DNA of 64,000 bases from Gambelia wislizenii (Eukaryota; Chordata; Lepidosauria; Squamata; Crotaphytidae). The stretch spans positions 171,210,596-171,274,595 of the forward strand of contig JAUMIR010000005.1 of NCBI GenBank assembly GCA_030847615.1. The letters are read 5' to 3'. Both the position numbers and the translations under genes were made by a program. The notes under the pieces are model-generated. The model worked only from the letters and a program-made list of their open reading frames with translations, made no database searches and was not told the origin of the DNA. Shown in pieces: positions 33,513 to 44,394 of the stretch (positions are counted from its first letter, which is position 1; every line of letters starts with the position of its first letter).

Positions 33513-35224
33513 TGACCAAAATTTATTATTTCTAAATTGTACTTAAGAAACCAGACAATATCTACTATGGTAGCAGTCTGTGGTATGGAATATGGCTTGA
33601 CAAATTTCAAGTGAAGCTTTTGAAACGTTACTATTAAGTCTTGACTAGTTTTGACAAGCATGGTTAAAAACAAAGCAATCCACAAAAGAGGGATATCTTT
33701 ATTGTCCAATGGAGATACACAAAACACATCATGCAAGCTCTCAAAGCTCCACTGGCTTCTTCATCAGGCAAAAGATGTTTTAAAAATCATACAGGTGTTA
33801 CCCGAATTAATGGGGGTTCATGGGAATCCCACACATATCAGATATTAATATGGGGAATTTTAATTAGCTCAATATGACAGCGAGAGGCTGGGTAACTGCG
33901 GGATCTTTTGACCTATTAATACCAATACTAACTAACAAGACTCACAGCCAGGAAATTATCTAAAAATGTTTTTTTATTGAAAATTAATCTCAGAAGCATT
34001 CACACCAACACTCAAGTTTCAAGCAATCACACAAGGCTAGTGAAGAATAGGAGGAAATATTGGGATAGCGGAATAGAGTTTGAGATAATGGACTATACTA
34101 TACCTATCCAAAGAGCAGAGATTCATGCAGAGAAAGAAGTACGGCTACACACACTGGATGACACAGCAACCCAACAGAGTGATGGCCTCTGGGAAACGGA
34201 GCACACTTGGCTGTATTTTGGAGTGATATTTATATTCGATATGCCCCCTGAAGAGGTGTTATGAGTAGAATACAACGTTAGATGGAGTTTCCCACAGTTA
34301 GACAATGGAAGCTCTGATTATGTTAATTATCACTAATGGCTGAGACATTAAGACTGGTGTCAGGCAACCTTGTATTGTGGGAGAGGTGGGGAGGAAAACT
34401 GGTTTTGCAGAGCAGAGTGTCTGGCCACTTGATTAAATTAGTGATTGACTCACTTCCAGGTATGTCCAGGAGAATTGGCACATTGCTCCCCTGACTCACT
34501 CTCCAAGGTGGTGGGGGCTGCATAATTACTACTCAGGCATGTTTTTTTTAGGAATAGGGGATGGTGCCTTAGGCTTTCTGAGTAAACCTTGAGTCCTTGC
34601 ATTTGGGAGGTCTTGGTCTACCACCAATCATGTGGAACGCCTACATATAAGTCATTTTATGAAATATAGCCAATTGATGAATTGTTGGAGGAGTGGGGGC
34701 TTCAGGGCAGGTAACAGAAAAAAGAAAAAGATGATTGCGTTGCAGTAATAGGCTTAAATCTTGTATCAGATGTTGTCTCTGTTGCAGTGGTATTCCTAGA
34801 TTCCACAGAATCCTTAGTAATATTTTTTGTACTAATGTAACCCTATGTCTGCCTATTTGGAAGCTATATCCTACTGAACACAAGCAGAAATTACTTCTGA
34901 ATAAGCATGCAAAGGATTTGTTTTGTTAAAACCTTCATGTTTCCATGCTTTATTACAGCAAGTAAGTACTTGCCCTCTAGAGAAGTTTACTAATACAAAC
35001 TTAGGTGTGCTCAAAATGGAATGAACAATAATGGTGGCACATATATAGTCCAATAAATGCAACCTTAGACTACTCAAAACTCGCTGTTGCGATGAAGTGG
35101 GGGAAAGGCTGAGGAGCAAGCATTCCCGGTAATAAAATACTGCAAGTTACAATACTGAGAAATACAACTGAGCTGCAATCCAAGTGATACCTGAAGGCAA
35201 GATTGTTGGAATCCATTCATATGA
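33513..35224. other. No gene recognised
   Basis: Includes a segment at about 33660-33790 (CTGGCTTCTTCATCAGGCAAAAG) that resembles a retroelement 3' terminus but is not assigned. The remainder is unremarkable. Confidence 0.4.
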
Positions 35225-36220
35225 TGAACAATTCTATCTCTGGCTTTTCTTCTCAAATGAAGATTCAGGAAGGACTCATCCCACGCTTTCTGCAAGCGCG
35301 CTGATGACTAAAAAGGCCAATCCGAGATAAACAAGTCCGGTTGCAGAAAGCACAGCAGAAGGTCTCCTTGGGTGATGTTTCCGGGTTGTGGTTCTTTCTG
35401 CGGTGTCGTGTCTCTTCAAGACTTGTTTGGCATGAGTTCTCAAATAAGGCTGCAGCATTGTGGATAGTGCGTCTCCATGCCTCCCGATGTGAGGCTAGGG
35501 CAGACCACTGTTGGTGATCAATTTGGCCAAGCCTGAGATGTTTTTTCAGGGAGTCCTTGTATTGCTTTTTTGGAGCACCCCTCTTACGCTGACCCATGGC
35601 GAGTTCACCATAGAGTACTATTTTGGGGAGGCGATGGTCCTCCATCCTAGAAATGTGCCCTATCCAGCGCAGCTGTGTTCTCAATATCATGGCCTCAATG
35701 CTGGTGATCCCTGCTTGCTCAAGGACAGCAACATTTGTCACATAGTCAGTCCAGTGTATATTTAGGATTGTGCGTATACAGTGCTGATGAAAGCATTCGA
35801 GGAGTCGTAAGTGGTGGTGATAGGTGACCCATGTTTCAGACCCATAAAGGAGAATACACAGTACAATGTCTCTATATTGCTTTGCCTCAGATGTTTATTA
35901 CTCTAGACTCTTTTGTAAAGTCTTCCAAATGCGCTATAGGCCTTTGATAATCTGTGATCCATCTCTTTGTCAATCTTGGCATCTGAGATGATGCTTCCCA
36001 GATAGGTGAGCTGCTGAATGGACTTAAGCACAGATTTGCCAACGGCAATGTGGGGATGATGGTATTCGTCCTGTGGTACAAGCTGGTAAAGAACTTCCAT
36101 TTTCTTCAGGTTGACTTCCAGCCCAAACAGTTCTGCAGCTGTTGCAAAGCAGGATGTTATGTGCTGCAGAGCTGCTTCTGTGTGGGCAACAAGGGCAGCA
36201 TCATCAGTGAACAATTCTAT
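35225..36220 (-). mobile_element. 5'-truncated LINE copy with perfect 13-bp target duplication
   Basis: Same family as 19060-23010, antisense, about 970 bp. It encodes the reverse-transcriptase C-terminus (ITSIEAMILRTQLRWIGH, KIVLYGELAMGQRKRG, CRTCLSRIG-type end). The insertion (35238-36207) is flanked by TGAACAATTCTAT at 35225-35237 and again at 36208-36220. The upstream end stops within the LVAHTEAALQ block just after the catalytic motif. An internal deletion near 35875 and frameshifts make it non-coding. Confidence 0.93.
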
Positions 36221-36936
36221 AATTAACTTGCATATATCAAAATATGAATTGCCTAGAAAGGCTCACAACTGAAGTAATTTGATCTCTGATCTCTGCATTT
36301 TTATGCTTCTCGGATAGACATTTCCAGGACCTCTATGAGACTGTTTTCCTGGAAGGAACAAATGTGCTCCAACTTGAAAAATTAAGTGCATATAAGGTGG
36401 CACTTTCTGCTGCAGTTCCCAAATCATGGATTGCTCTGAAGCCTGTTTGAGCCCAAGTTCTTATATGGCAACAATATTTACAGCTTTTTGATTCAGGAGC
36501 CTTTCGTTCTGCCTTCAGTAACTACAGAAAAGAAAGATAAAATATACTAATATCCTTCTGCACTACCTTGCACCACTAGATCACCTGAATAGCAAGCCAT
36601 TTTTTTAAAAAATGTAAAAACTACACCACCTTTATTAGAAGCACAACTTTTCCTGCCATTAACATTCCACATGCTTTCTTGTTAGAGAAAGAGAGAGAGA
36701 GAGAGAGAGAGATGGATTTTCTCTTGGCTCTACAGTACATATCACTTCATATCCACACACGCTAATGGTTGTTTGTAGCAGAGCCAACGAGATTATCAAA
36801 CCTTGTGCAGAATCCTAAGTTTTTCCAAATGTTGCTTTTCAAACACTCCAGCTGAACAATATCCTTTTACTAAACTGAGCTGAACCAACTTCTCTTTCCA
36901 GAGCCATGGTGGTTTATCTTACTGAAACTATGCAGC
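36221..36936. other. No gene recognised; GA microsatellite
   Basis: A (GA)n run lies at 36685-36712. Nothing else is recognised before the CR1 begins at about 36937. Confidence 0.5.
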
Positions 36937-38139
36937 ATGTTACCAGCTTGGTAGATGAAGGGAATGCTGTGGACATTGCATACCTTGATTTCAGTAAGGC
37001 CTTTGACAAGGTTCCCCATGACATTCTTGCAAACAAGCTTGTAGAATGTGGGCTAGACAAGTTAACTGTTCAATGGATTTGTAATTGGTTGACCGGCCGA
37101 ACCCAAAGGGTGCTCAGCAGTGGCTCCTCTTCGTCTTGGAAAGATGTGACCAGCGGGGTGCCACAGGGTCCTGTCCTGGGCCCGGTGTTATTCAACATCT
37201 TTATCAATGACTTAGATGAGGGAATTAGGGGCATACTTATCAAATTTGCAGATGACACCAAATTGGGAGGAGTAGCTAATACCCTAGAGGACAGGATCAA
37301 AATTCAGAATGACCTGGATAGACTGGAGAGCTGGGCCAAAGCTAACAAAATGAAATTCAATACGGAGAAATGTAAAGTACTGCATTTAGGGCGGAAAAAT
37401 GAAATGCATAAATATAGGATGGGAGAGACCTGGCTGAATGAGACTACGTGCGAAAGGGATCTAGGAGTCCTAGTAGACCACAAGTTGAACATGAGCCAAC
37501 AGTGTGAAGCGGCAGCTAAAAAGGCCAATGCAATTTTGGGCTGTATCAATAGAAGTATAGTGTCTAGATCAAGGGAAGTAATAGTGCCACTCTATTCTGC
37601 CTTGGTCAGACCTCACTTAGAATACTGTGTCCAGTTCTGGGCACCACAATTCAGAAAGGATATTGACAAATTGGAGCATGTCCAGAGAAGGGCAACTAAA
37701 ATGGTGAAAGGTCTGGAAACAATGCCTTATGAGGAGAGACTTAGGGAGCTGGGTATGTTTAGCCTGGAAAAAAGACGGTTTAGAGGCGATATGATAGCCC
37801 TGTTTAAGTATTTGAAGGGATGTCACGCTGAGGATGGAGCAGGCTTGTTTTCTGCTGCTCCAGAGACTGGAACACGGAGCAATGGGTGCAAGCTCCAGGA
37901 ACAGAGATTCCACCTCAACATGAGGAGGAACTTTTTGACAGTAAGAGCTGTTCGGCAGTGGAACACACTCCCTTGGAGCGTGGTGGGGTCTCCTTCCTTG
38001 GAGGTCTTTAAACAGAGGCTGGATGGCCATCTGTTGGGGATGCTTTGATTGTGATTTCCTGCGTGGCAGGGGGGTTGGACTGGATGGCCCTCGTGGTCTC
38101 TTCCAACTCTGCAATTCTATGATTCTATGATTCTATGAA
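36937..38139 (+). mobile_element. CR1 LINE, 5' truncated, open reverse-transcriptase frame
   Basis: The 3' 1.2 kb of a CR1. The open frame 36906-38048 (first roughly ten codons from flanking DNA) carries YLDFSKAFDKVPHDILANKL, TSGVPQGPVLGPVLFNIFIN and the FADDTKLGG catalytic block. It runs uninterrupted to the normal C-terminus (EVFKQRLDGHLLGML). It is followed by the CR1 3' UTR and an ATTCTATG octamer tail at 38114-38139. The uninterrupted frame and closeness to the copy at 51 kb suggest a relatively young insertion. It lacks the endonuclease and cannot be autonomous. Confidence 0.95.
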
Positions 38140-39650
38140 AGGTGCATTATTCACAAACATCTCCTTTCCATGACTCTGCCCCAGGGCATGTACAAAGTTG
38201 TGAGGGGATGATAGGACATTCAATCCCCAGCAGAAACCAAAATCTGTCTCAGCAGACCCTTTCCCAAGAATACTAAAACACAGAGTGTTTGGCGTCCCGA
38301 AAACAGGAGGTGCTTTTAATCTTCAAAGTTTCAGCTATTCACAGTATGTACAAGCAAAGTGCTACGCAGACATCTCAGGATCATAGGAGGAGAATGAACA
38401 CTGATCTGGCTCTCTTATATACATCTCAGCACAGCATTGGCTTACCCAAGCCACATGGTTACATTGCATCAGATTTCCATACTCATGGCTTTGTGCTCTA
38501 GTAACCCTTCTTCTGATGCAATCCTTCTCATGCAGCTGTAGCATGATTAGCATGACTGGCAGTTCATGGAGTCATCGTGACTCGGCATGATTTCTGCAGT
38601 CGTTTGGCCATTTTAAAACTTAGGGTTCAGTAACCGATTCCTGACAAAAGTGTCATCACTTTATCTTCAGCCCACTTGTTTCAGGAGGACATTGGAGGTA
38701 GGAGGTGAGTCCTTGGGCTCTGGGGAAGAGAAGGGAGTGGGTTGCTTTTCCCCTGGGAAGGAGGGGCCTTGTGGGGGAGGGGGACCTCCGGCGATCCAGC
38801 CCCCCGGCTTCGAATGGTCCATGCTGGGGTGCAATGGGTGCCTTTGGCTGCCTTGAGGTCCACACAGTGCCACGTCTGGTAGGCGAGTTGCAGCTTACCT
38901 CCACCTCCAGAAAACAAATGAAAGAAAGAGTGTGACAGTGAGGGGGTGGGGGGAGAAAAAACTGAATGGGACTGGGCTGTCTTTGCCTTTGCTATGTTTC
39001 AATTGTGTGTGTTTGCGTATAGCAAATATTCCACACAGGCTGAATGATAATGATTTTTTTTTTAAATTACCTGCATGGATGCAACCAATTACGATTGCAG
39101 TTGCTGTTCTGAAGAGCCGGTGTAGAGAAGCAAAAAGCAGATGGTTTTGTTGTTGCCACTTGCAAGGGTGTTTCTTCTTGTTACTGCTGTGTTGTAGCAG
39201 CTAGCTCTTGTGAGGAAGAAAGAAGCATGCACACACCAGGCAAGCTGGAAAAACAGGGTTTGTGAGGTGTGTGCATGTATATGAAGTCCCAGTCAGCCTC
39301 TCTTCCTCCTTGTCCATGACTAGCTGATTCACCTGTTTCTAACACTAAGTTACTTCTAGGAACTCAGTTGCTAGGCAACATCAAACTGGCCAATGAAGCT
39401 CTACAATTCTGGTCTCGTCAGAAAACTCAGTATTAATGAGTATGTGCTATTTCTTTGTGCATGCTCAGTATCAAGAGCTGAAGCCGCTTGTACATTTCAC
39501 CTGAAGTTATGTGCTCAGTAGAAGAAGAGGACCATCCTGCATACAAGTGTACCATTCTTCGGTCAAGGGCATAGAATAGCTGGGCTTCCCTACTAGAACC
39601 TTCAACAGTATCTGGAGGGCCACATCTCCTTCCCTTCTCTTGGGACTAAA
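38140..39650. other. No gene recognised
   Basis: Contains a G-rich segment at 38690-38800 with several overlapping open frames but no recognisable domain. No repeat boundaries are seen. Confidence 0.45.
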
Positions 39651-40005
39651 TACAGTCATCCCTTCACATTCGCGGGGGTTAGGGGCAGACAACCCCTGCG
39701 AATGTGAAAACACCGCAAATAAGAAATGAGCCTGCCGGCGAGCAGTTTTCCACCCCAGTCCCTTCCTAAGGCAGTGAGGAGCTTCCTGAGAAGTCCCTGG
39801 CTGCCTTGGGAAGGGAATGGGGTGTAGCGCGAGCGTGCCAGCTAGTTCCCACCCCCCTTCCCAAGGCAGCGAGGAGCTTCCTAAGAAGCCCCTCGCTGCC
39901 TTGGGAAGGGAGTGGGGTGTTGAGCAGGGGGAGGGGCGCAGGCAGCTTTCCGCGAATGATCAAAACCGCGAATGTGAAAGTCGCGAATGTGGAGGGGCAA
40001 CTGTA
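39651..40005. mobile_element. pogo/Tigger-like MITE with TA target duplication
   Basis: The ends CAGTCATCCCTTCACATTCG and, reversed, CAGTTGCCCCTCCACATTCG lie at 39653 and 40003, flanked by TA on both sides. Subterminal CGCGAATGTG motifs repeat at the right end. The interior holds two GC-rich hairpins, at 39760-39815 and 39855-39910; the second has a perfect 20-bp stem. Confidence 0.85.
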
Positions 40006-40078
40006 TATTCCCATATAGCACCTATTACCATACAGCACCTATTACTGAGTAATAGATGTATTACCATACATCTATTAC

Positions 40079-40232
40079 TGAGTACCCAGCTTGTGGGGAC
40101 AATCAGCTAACACACATTGGAAACTGCTTATGCAGTGTAGATGTGTAAATTGCTATTGCTTAAAACAAATTGTACGCCGCTCTGATAGCCTTGTGTCTGA
40201 AGAGTGGGGTATAAATAAATAAATAAATATTA
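40079..40232 (+). mobile_element. tRNA-derived SINE, 5' truncated
   Basis: Matches the 3' two thirds of the SINE at 52014-52281 (GAGTACCCAGCTTGTGGG, CTAACACACATTGGAAACTG, CGCTCTGATAGCCTTGTG) with a TATAAATAAATAAATA tail. The tRNA-like head is missing. Confidence 0.9.
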
Positions 40233-40589
40233 CTTGGTAGCCAACAGGCCAAGAGTTGAAGATGATCATATTTATTTCCAGTTTATTTTTTCTATAGGTT
40301 GCATGATATCATCCATATTTTTGGCAGATCTTCCTGTTGTGTGCATCAATTATTCCATCAACTACACACTTTGCTTTTCACAGTAGAGCCAGAAAGCCCC
40401 ACTTCTGACATTAAATGCATTAAGGGTAGAAACTTCTGTTTTCAGATATGTATAGAAACCCAGCAATGTGCATGCTAATCACAAATGCTACCATGCATAC
40501 TTGACATTTGACTACATTTATGACCAAGCTGAGCAAAGCATGATTTATTGTCAAAGGGGAAGAAGAAGAAGCCTGAATTTATTACATAG

Positions 40590-41915
40590 TTGAGACTGCT
40601 ATGGTTGCCTTAGTGGATGATCTCCATCTTAACACTGATGGGGAGTGTGTCCCTGCTGGTGCTTTTAGACCTGTCAGCGGCATTCAATACCACCGACCAT
40701 GGTATCCTTCTGGAATGCCTGGGGGATTTAGGAATCAGAGGAACTGTGCTTCAGTGGTTCCGGTCCTACCTCTCAGGCAGATTCCAGATGATGGTGCTTG
40801 GGGACAGTTGATCCTCAAAAAAGGAGCTATTATATGGCATACCACAAGGTGCTGTTCTATCTCCAATGCTATTCAATATCTACATGAAACAGCTGGGAGA
40901 GATCATCCGAGGTTATGGGGTGGGCTGTTATCAGTATGCTAATGACACCCAAATATATTTCTTCATGCCTTCAAAAACAGCATCAGCTAAGGATAGTGTG
41001 CCTCCTCTGAATTAATGCTTGAAGGAGGTAATGGGCTGGATGAAGAAAAAGAAATTGAAACTGAATCCAGACAAGACAAGAGGTGCTTACTATCAAGTGT
41101 ACTAATCTGGGGATGGAGGTCTATCAACCAGTTCTGGATGGGGTTACACTCCCTGTAAAAGACTGTTCTGGATGGGGTTACACTCCCTTAAAAGTACTCC
41201 TGGATCCATCTCTCCAAATTTTAGCTCAGATATGCATGATGGTCAGGAGTGCTTACTATCAGCTTCGGCTGATACATCAGCTGCACCCCTTCCTAGAACT
41301 GGAAGACCTAAAGATGGTACTGTGTGAGTTGGTAACCTCAAGGTTGGACTTCTGCAATGCACTGTGCATTGGGCTACCTCTGTACCAAGTTCAGAAACTC
41401 CAATTAGTTCAAAATATGGCAGCCAAATTGGTTACAGGAACATTCAGAAGTGAGCATATTACACCGATATTAAAATCACTCCACTGGCTGCCAATTAGTT
41501 TCAGAGCAAAGTACAAAATGTTGGTTATTACCTTTATGGTTTGGGTCCAGGTTACCTCCAGGATTGCCGCCTCCTATCCAATCTGCCCCGTACATTCAGG
41601 TCCTCTGCGGGACATTTACTTCAACCAGCCAGGACTAGATTGGCAACTGTCACCCAGAGGACTTTTCATCAGTTGCCCCCAGACTGTGGAATGGCCTGCC
41701 AGAAGAGATTCAACAGTTAAACATGCTATCGGAATTTAAAACAGCACTAAAGACCTATCTCTTCCGGCAGGCCTACCCAGTTGATTTTATACTATGAATT
41801 TTAAATTGGTATTTTATGTCTGTTAATGATTTTAATGGTCGTCCTAATCCTATGTGTTTTTAAATGAGTTTGTCATATATTGTATTTAAATTTATGTTGT
41901 ATCCTGCCTTGAGCC
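40590..41915 (+). mobile_element. L2 LINE, reverse-transcriptase part and 3' end
   Basis: Encodes [20 protein letters not shown] and [16 protein letters not shown], then a degraded catalytic block YANDTQIYF (YADD expected). Further on come VTSRLDFCNALCIGLPL and HITPILKSLHWLPISFRAKY, the typical L2 C-terminus. Frameshifts and a 37-bp internal duplication (about 41120-41190) break it. The 3' tail ends at CCTGCCTTGAGCC, where the next repeat is joined. Confidence 0.88.
41118..41189 (+). repeat. Short tandem duplication within L2
   Basis: GTTCTGGATGGGGTTACACTCCCT occurs twice in direct repeat (fragments at about 41130 and 41165). Confidence 0.85.
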
Positions 41916-42380
41916 GTGCACTACACCCCCCCCCGGTACACATGCCAGTCCCCCATGCCACCCTTCCCGCACTCGCACCACCCTCACCGCACCCCATGCC
42001 GCCTTGTGCTGTCCTCCCTGCACTCGCACCGCCCTCCCTACACCTTGTGCTGCCCTCCCTGCATTCGCACTGCCTTCCCCATGCCACCTTCCCCACCCTC
42101 GTACTGCCCTACAGGCACCCAGTGCCACCCTCCCTGCACCCTGTGCCACCCTCCCCGTGCCACTGTCTCCGTGCCCGTACACGCCACACACACACACCAT
42201 GCCACATTCCCCCCCATGCTACTCACACTCTTTCTGTATCCACCATGTTTGGAAAGGTGTGAAACTTCCACATGGTCCCGCCCCCAGTGTGCTGATTGGC
42301 TGCCCAACAGAGCTTTGATTGGTTGGTCAGTTTCCTAAGTGGCCAGTCAGCACACTGGAAACAGCAACATACCTAAGAGC
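41916..42380 (-). repeat. Unclassified repeat, Helitron-like family (copy 2)
   Basis: Aligns with 17175-17600 from GTGCACTACACCCCC onward: C-rich block, then CACCATGTTTGGAAAGGTGT, GTGCTGATTGGCTGCCCAAC and the end CAGCAACATACCTAAGAG. The CTAG-type end of copy 1 is absent; instead the repeat is joined directly to an L2 3' end. Confidence 0.6.
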
Positions 42381-42381
42381 A

Positions 42382-42415
<34 letters not shown>

Positions 42416-42462
42416 TATTATTGCTATTGCTGCTGCTACTACTACTACTACTACTACTGTTG
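42381..42462. repeat. GATA and TAC microsatellites
   Basis: An (ATAG)n run at 42383-42414 is followed by a (CTA)n run at 42437-42459. Confidence 0.95.
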
Positions 42463-42863
42463 GCTAGCTAAGCAAGTAACGCTTGCTCCCCTTCCGTTTG
42501 CTTTGTTTCAGCAGTTATTGTACAAAATGTCATTACATTATCTAGTGAATAGGTGGCAGACCCTTACAAGAGTTTGCTGTATCCCTACTTGTAAGTAGAA
42601 AAATTGTAATTGTGATGGATCTGAGTCAACTGTGGGTCATTTTTAAAAGGGGTGTAACATGAAGGAGTTGCAAAAGCTTACTTGAGTCACATAAGACTGC
42701 AGGGAACGAATGAAGCTTGAACAATACTGTTACTGTATTTTATCAAAATAATTTGTGGCTTTTAAAATCCATGATGCTATTCTGTGCTTGATTTGTGTTA
42801 CTAAGGGATACTTGTCTTTGCAGTTTGATGTATTCTATTATAGTGGCAAGTATGATTCTAATG
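42463..42863. other. No feature recognised
   Basis: AT-rich stretch with no gene. Confidence 0.45.
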
Positions 42864-43087
42864 AGAGCAAGTGTGGCGTAGTGGCTTGAGTGACTCTGGA
42901 GATCCAGGTTCAAATTCCTGCTCAGCCATGGAAACCCACTGGGTAACCTTGGGCAAGTCACACTTTTAGCCTCAGAGGAAGGCAATGGCACCACCCCCAT
43001 TTGAACAAATCTTGCCAAGAAAACCCCTGATAGGTTCACCTTAGGTTGCCATAAGTTAAAAATGACTTAAAGGCACACAGCAACAAC
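42864..43087 (+). mobile_element. tRNA-derived SINE with CORE/MIR-like block
   Basis: Pol III-like head (GTGTGGCGTAGTGGCTTGAG, then a B-box-like GGTTCAAATTCC), central ACTGGGTAACCTTGGGCAAG block and a 3' end AAAGGCACACAGCAACAAC. Relatives are at 58697-58955 (minus) and 60148-60371 (plus). Confidence 0.85.
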
Positions 43088-43726
43088 ATGGTTTTAATAA
43101 CGTGTAGCATCTTCACCAGTATTGGGAGGACTTTGACTCCCTGTTACTGTGAGAGGACTTGTCATTATTATGGTTTCACTTTATATATCAGTGATGTAAC
43201 ATAGGGAAGCTGGGTAGCCCTTAAAATCCTGGAATCTTTCTGTTGGTTTGAGAACGTGACACAGAAATGACTACAGGTTGTCTGAACTTTCATGCTGAGA
43301 GAAACAGCTGGCAGGTGTACACAAAAGTTACCCAAATTTTGGCAGGATACAAAAGTTGTTTTTTGGGGGAATTTGGGACAAAATTAGTAGGTAGTATCTC
43401 CTATTATAAGAGTCTGTTCTACTGTTACTGCATGTGTATGACCCAACACAATAGCTGACCTAACTTGAGCCTTGGGATTGAATGAGCTTCATGTTATATA
43501 TTTACCAGTAATAGAAAAATAACTTGTGATATGATGGAGATTCAGTTTCTGCTTCCCTCTTCTTTCTTTAGCCATTGTCCCCAATGCAATGCACCCCTGA
43601 CTCCATAGCACTTCCCTGCTGCTTCATGGGGTTTTGCTCTTTTTAAATCCTCATCATGAGTATCTCAATCATTGTACTCATCATCATGTTAGTAGATAAT
43701 CTTAACAAATAGTGATACCGTTTGAG
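43088..43726. other. No feature recognised
   Basis: AT-rich DNA without recognisable genes. Confidence 0.45.
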
Positions 43727-44042
43727 TGTCCCCTATCTAGAAATCCGAAATGTGAAATAATCCAAAATCATCCACATGGGTGGCTGAGATAATGAAACAT
43801 TTGTTTTCTGATGGTTCAGTGTAGACAAACTTTGTTTCATGCACAGAATTGCCTTCTGGCTACGTGTATAAGGTATATATGAAACATAAATGAATTTCAT
43901 GTTTGGACTTGGGTCCCATCTCCGAAGTATCTCATTTTGTATATACAAGTATTCCAAAATCCAAAATATATTTATAATAATAATCTAAAATCCAAAACAC
44001 TTTCTGGTCCCAAGCAATTCGGATAAGGGATACTCAACCTCT
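43727..44042. mobile_element. Tigger-like non-autonomous DNA transposon
   Basis: The reversed right end AGGTTGAGTATCCCTTATCC has a degraded counterpart at the left (GTCCCCTATCTAGAAATCCG). Internal AAATCCAAAATAT-type motifs and GGGACCAGAAAGTG (reversed) resemble pogo-class MITEs known from other amniotes. There is no coding sequence. Confidence 0.55.
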
Positions 44043-44123
44043 AGTAGTAATAGTAACTTGTCTAGTAATGTGAGGATAAGAGATTATTTGAACGTAACAA
44101 TAAACATAGATTTTCCTTGGTTG

Positions 44124-44281
44124 TTTTTTTTCCAGGCTATGAGGCCGTGTTCTGGAAGAGTTTGCTTCTGACGTTTCGCCTGCATCTGTGGCTGGCATTC
44201 TTGAAGATGCCAGCCACAGATGCAGGCGAAACATCAGAAGCAAACTCTTCCAGAACACAGCCTCACAGCCCAGAAAAAAAA
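44124..44281. repeat. Palindrome of two Penelope-like ends
   Basis: Two arms of about 75 bases (44124-44198 and 44207-44281) are near-perfect inverted copies around an 8-base centre. Each contains GTTCTGGAAGAGTTTGCTTC and CCTGCATCTGTGGCTGGC. The same terminus closes the Penelope-like element at 9040-9125. A poly-A run follows at 44274-44290. Confidence 0.85.
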
Positions 44282-44394
44282 AAAAAAAACTAAGGAAAAT
44301 CTATGGATGCTAGCCATGAAAGCCTTTGACTTCACATAACAATAAAGAAATAAGTAAATTTCTCCCCCTTTGGGGAGGAACATAAGACAGAGTA

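Noticed and set aside
38650..38935. Overlapping open frames on both strands in a G-rich segment
   Set aside because: No domain, no splice context that fits a gene, and equal openness on both strands; composition explains it.
42864..43087. A functional tRNA gene
   Set aside because: The tRNA-like head lacks a complete cloverleaf and is fused to a SINE body repeated elsewhere in the window.
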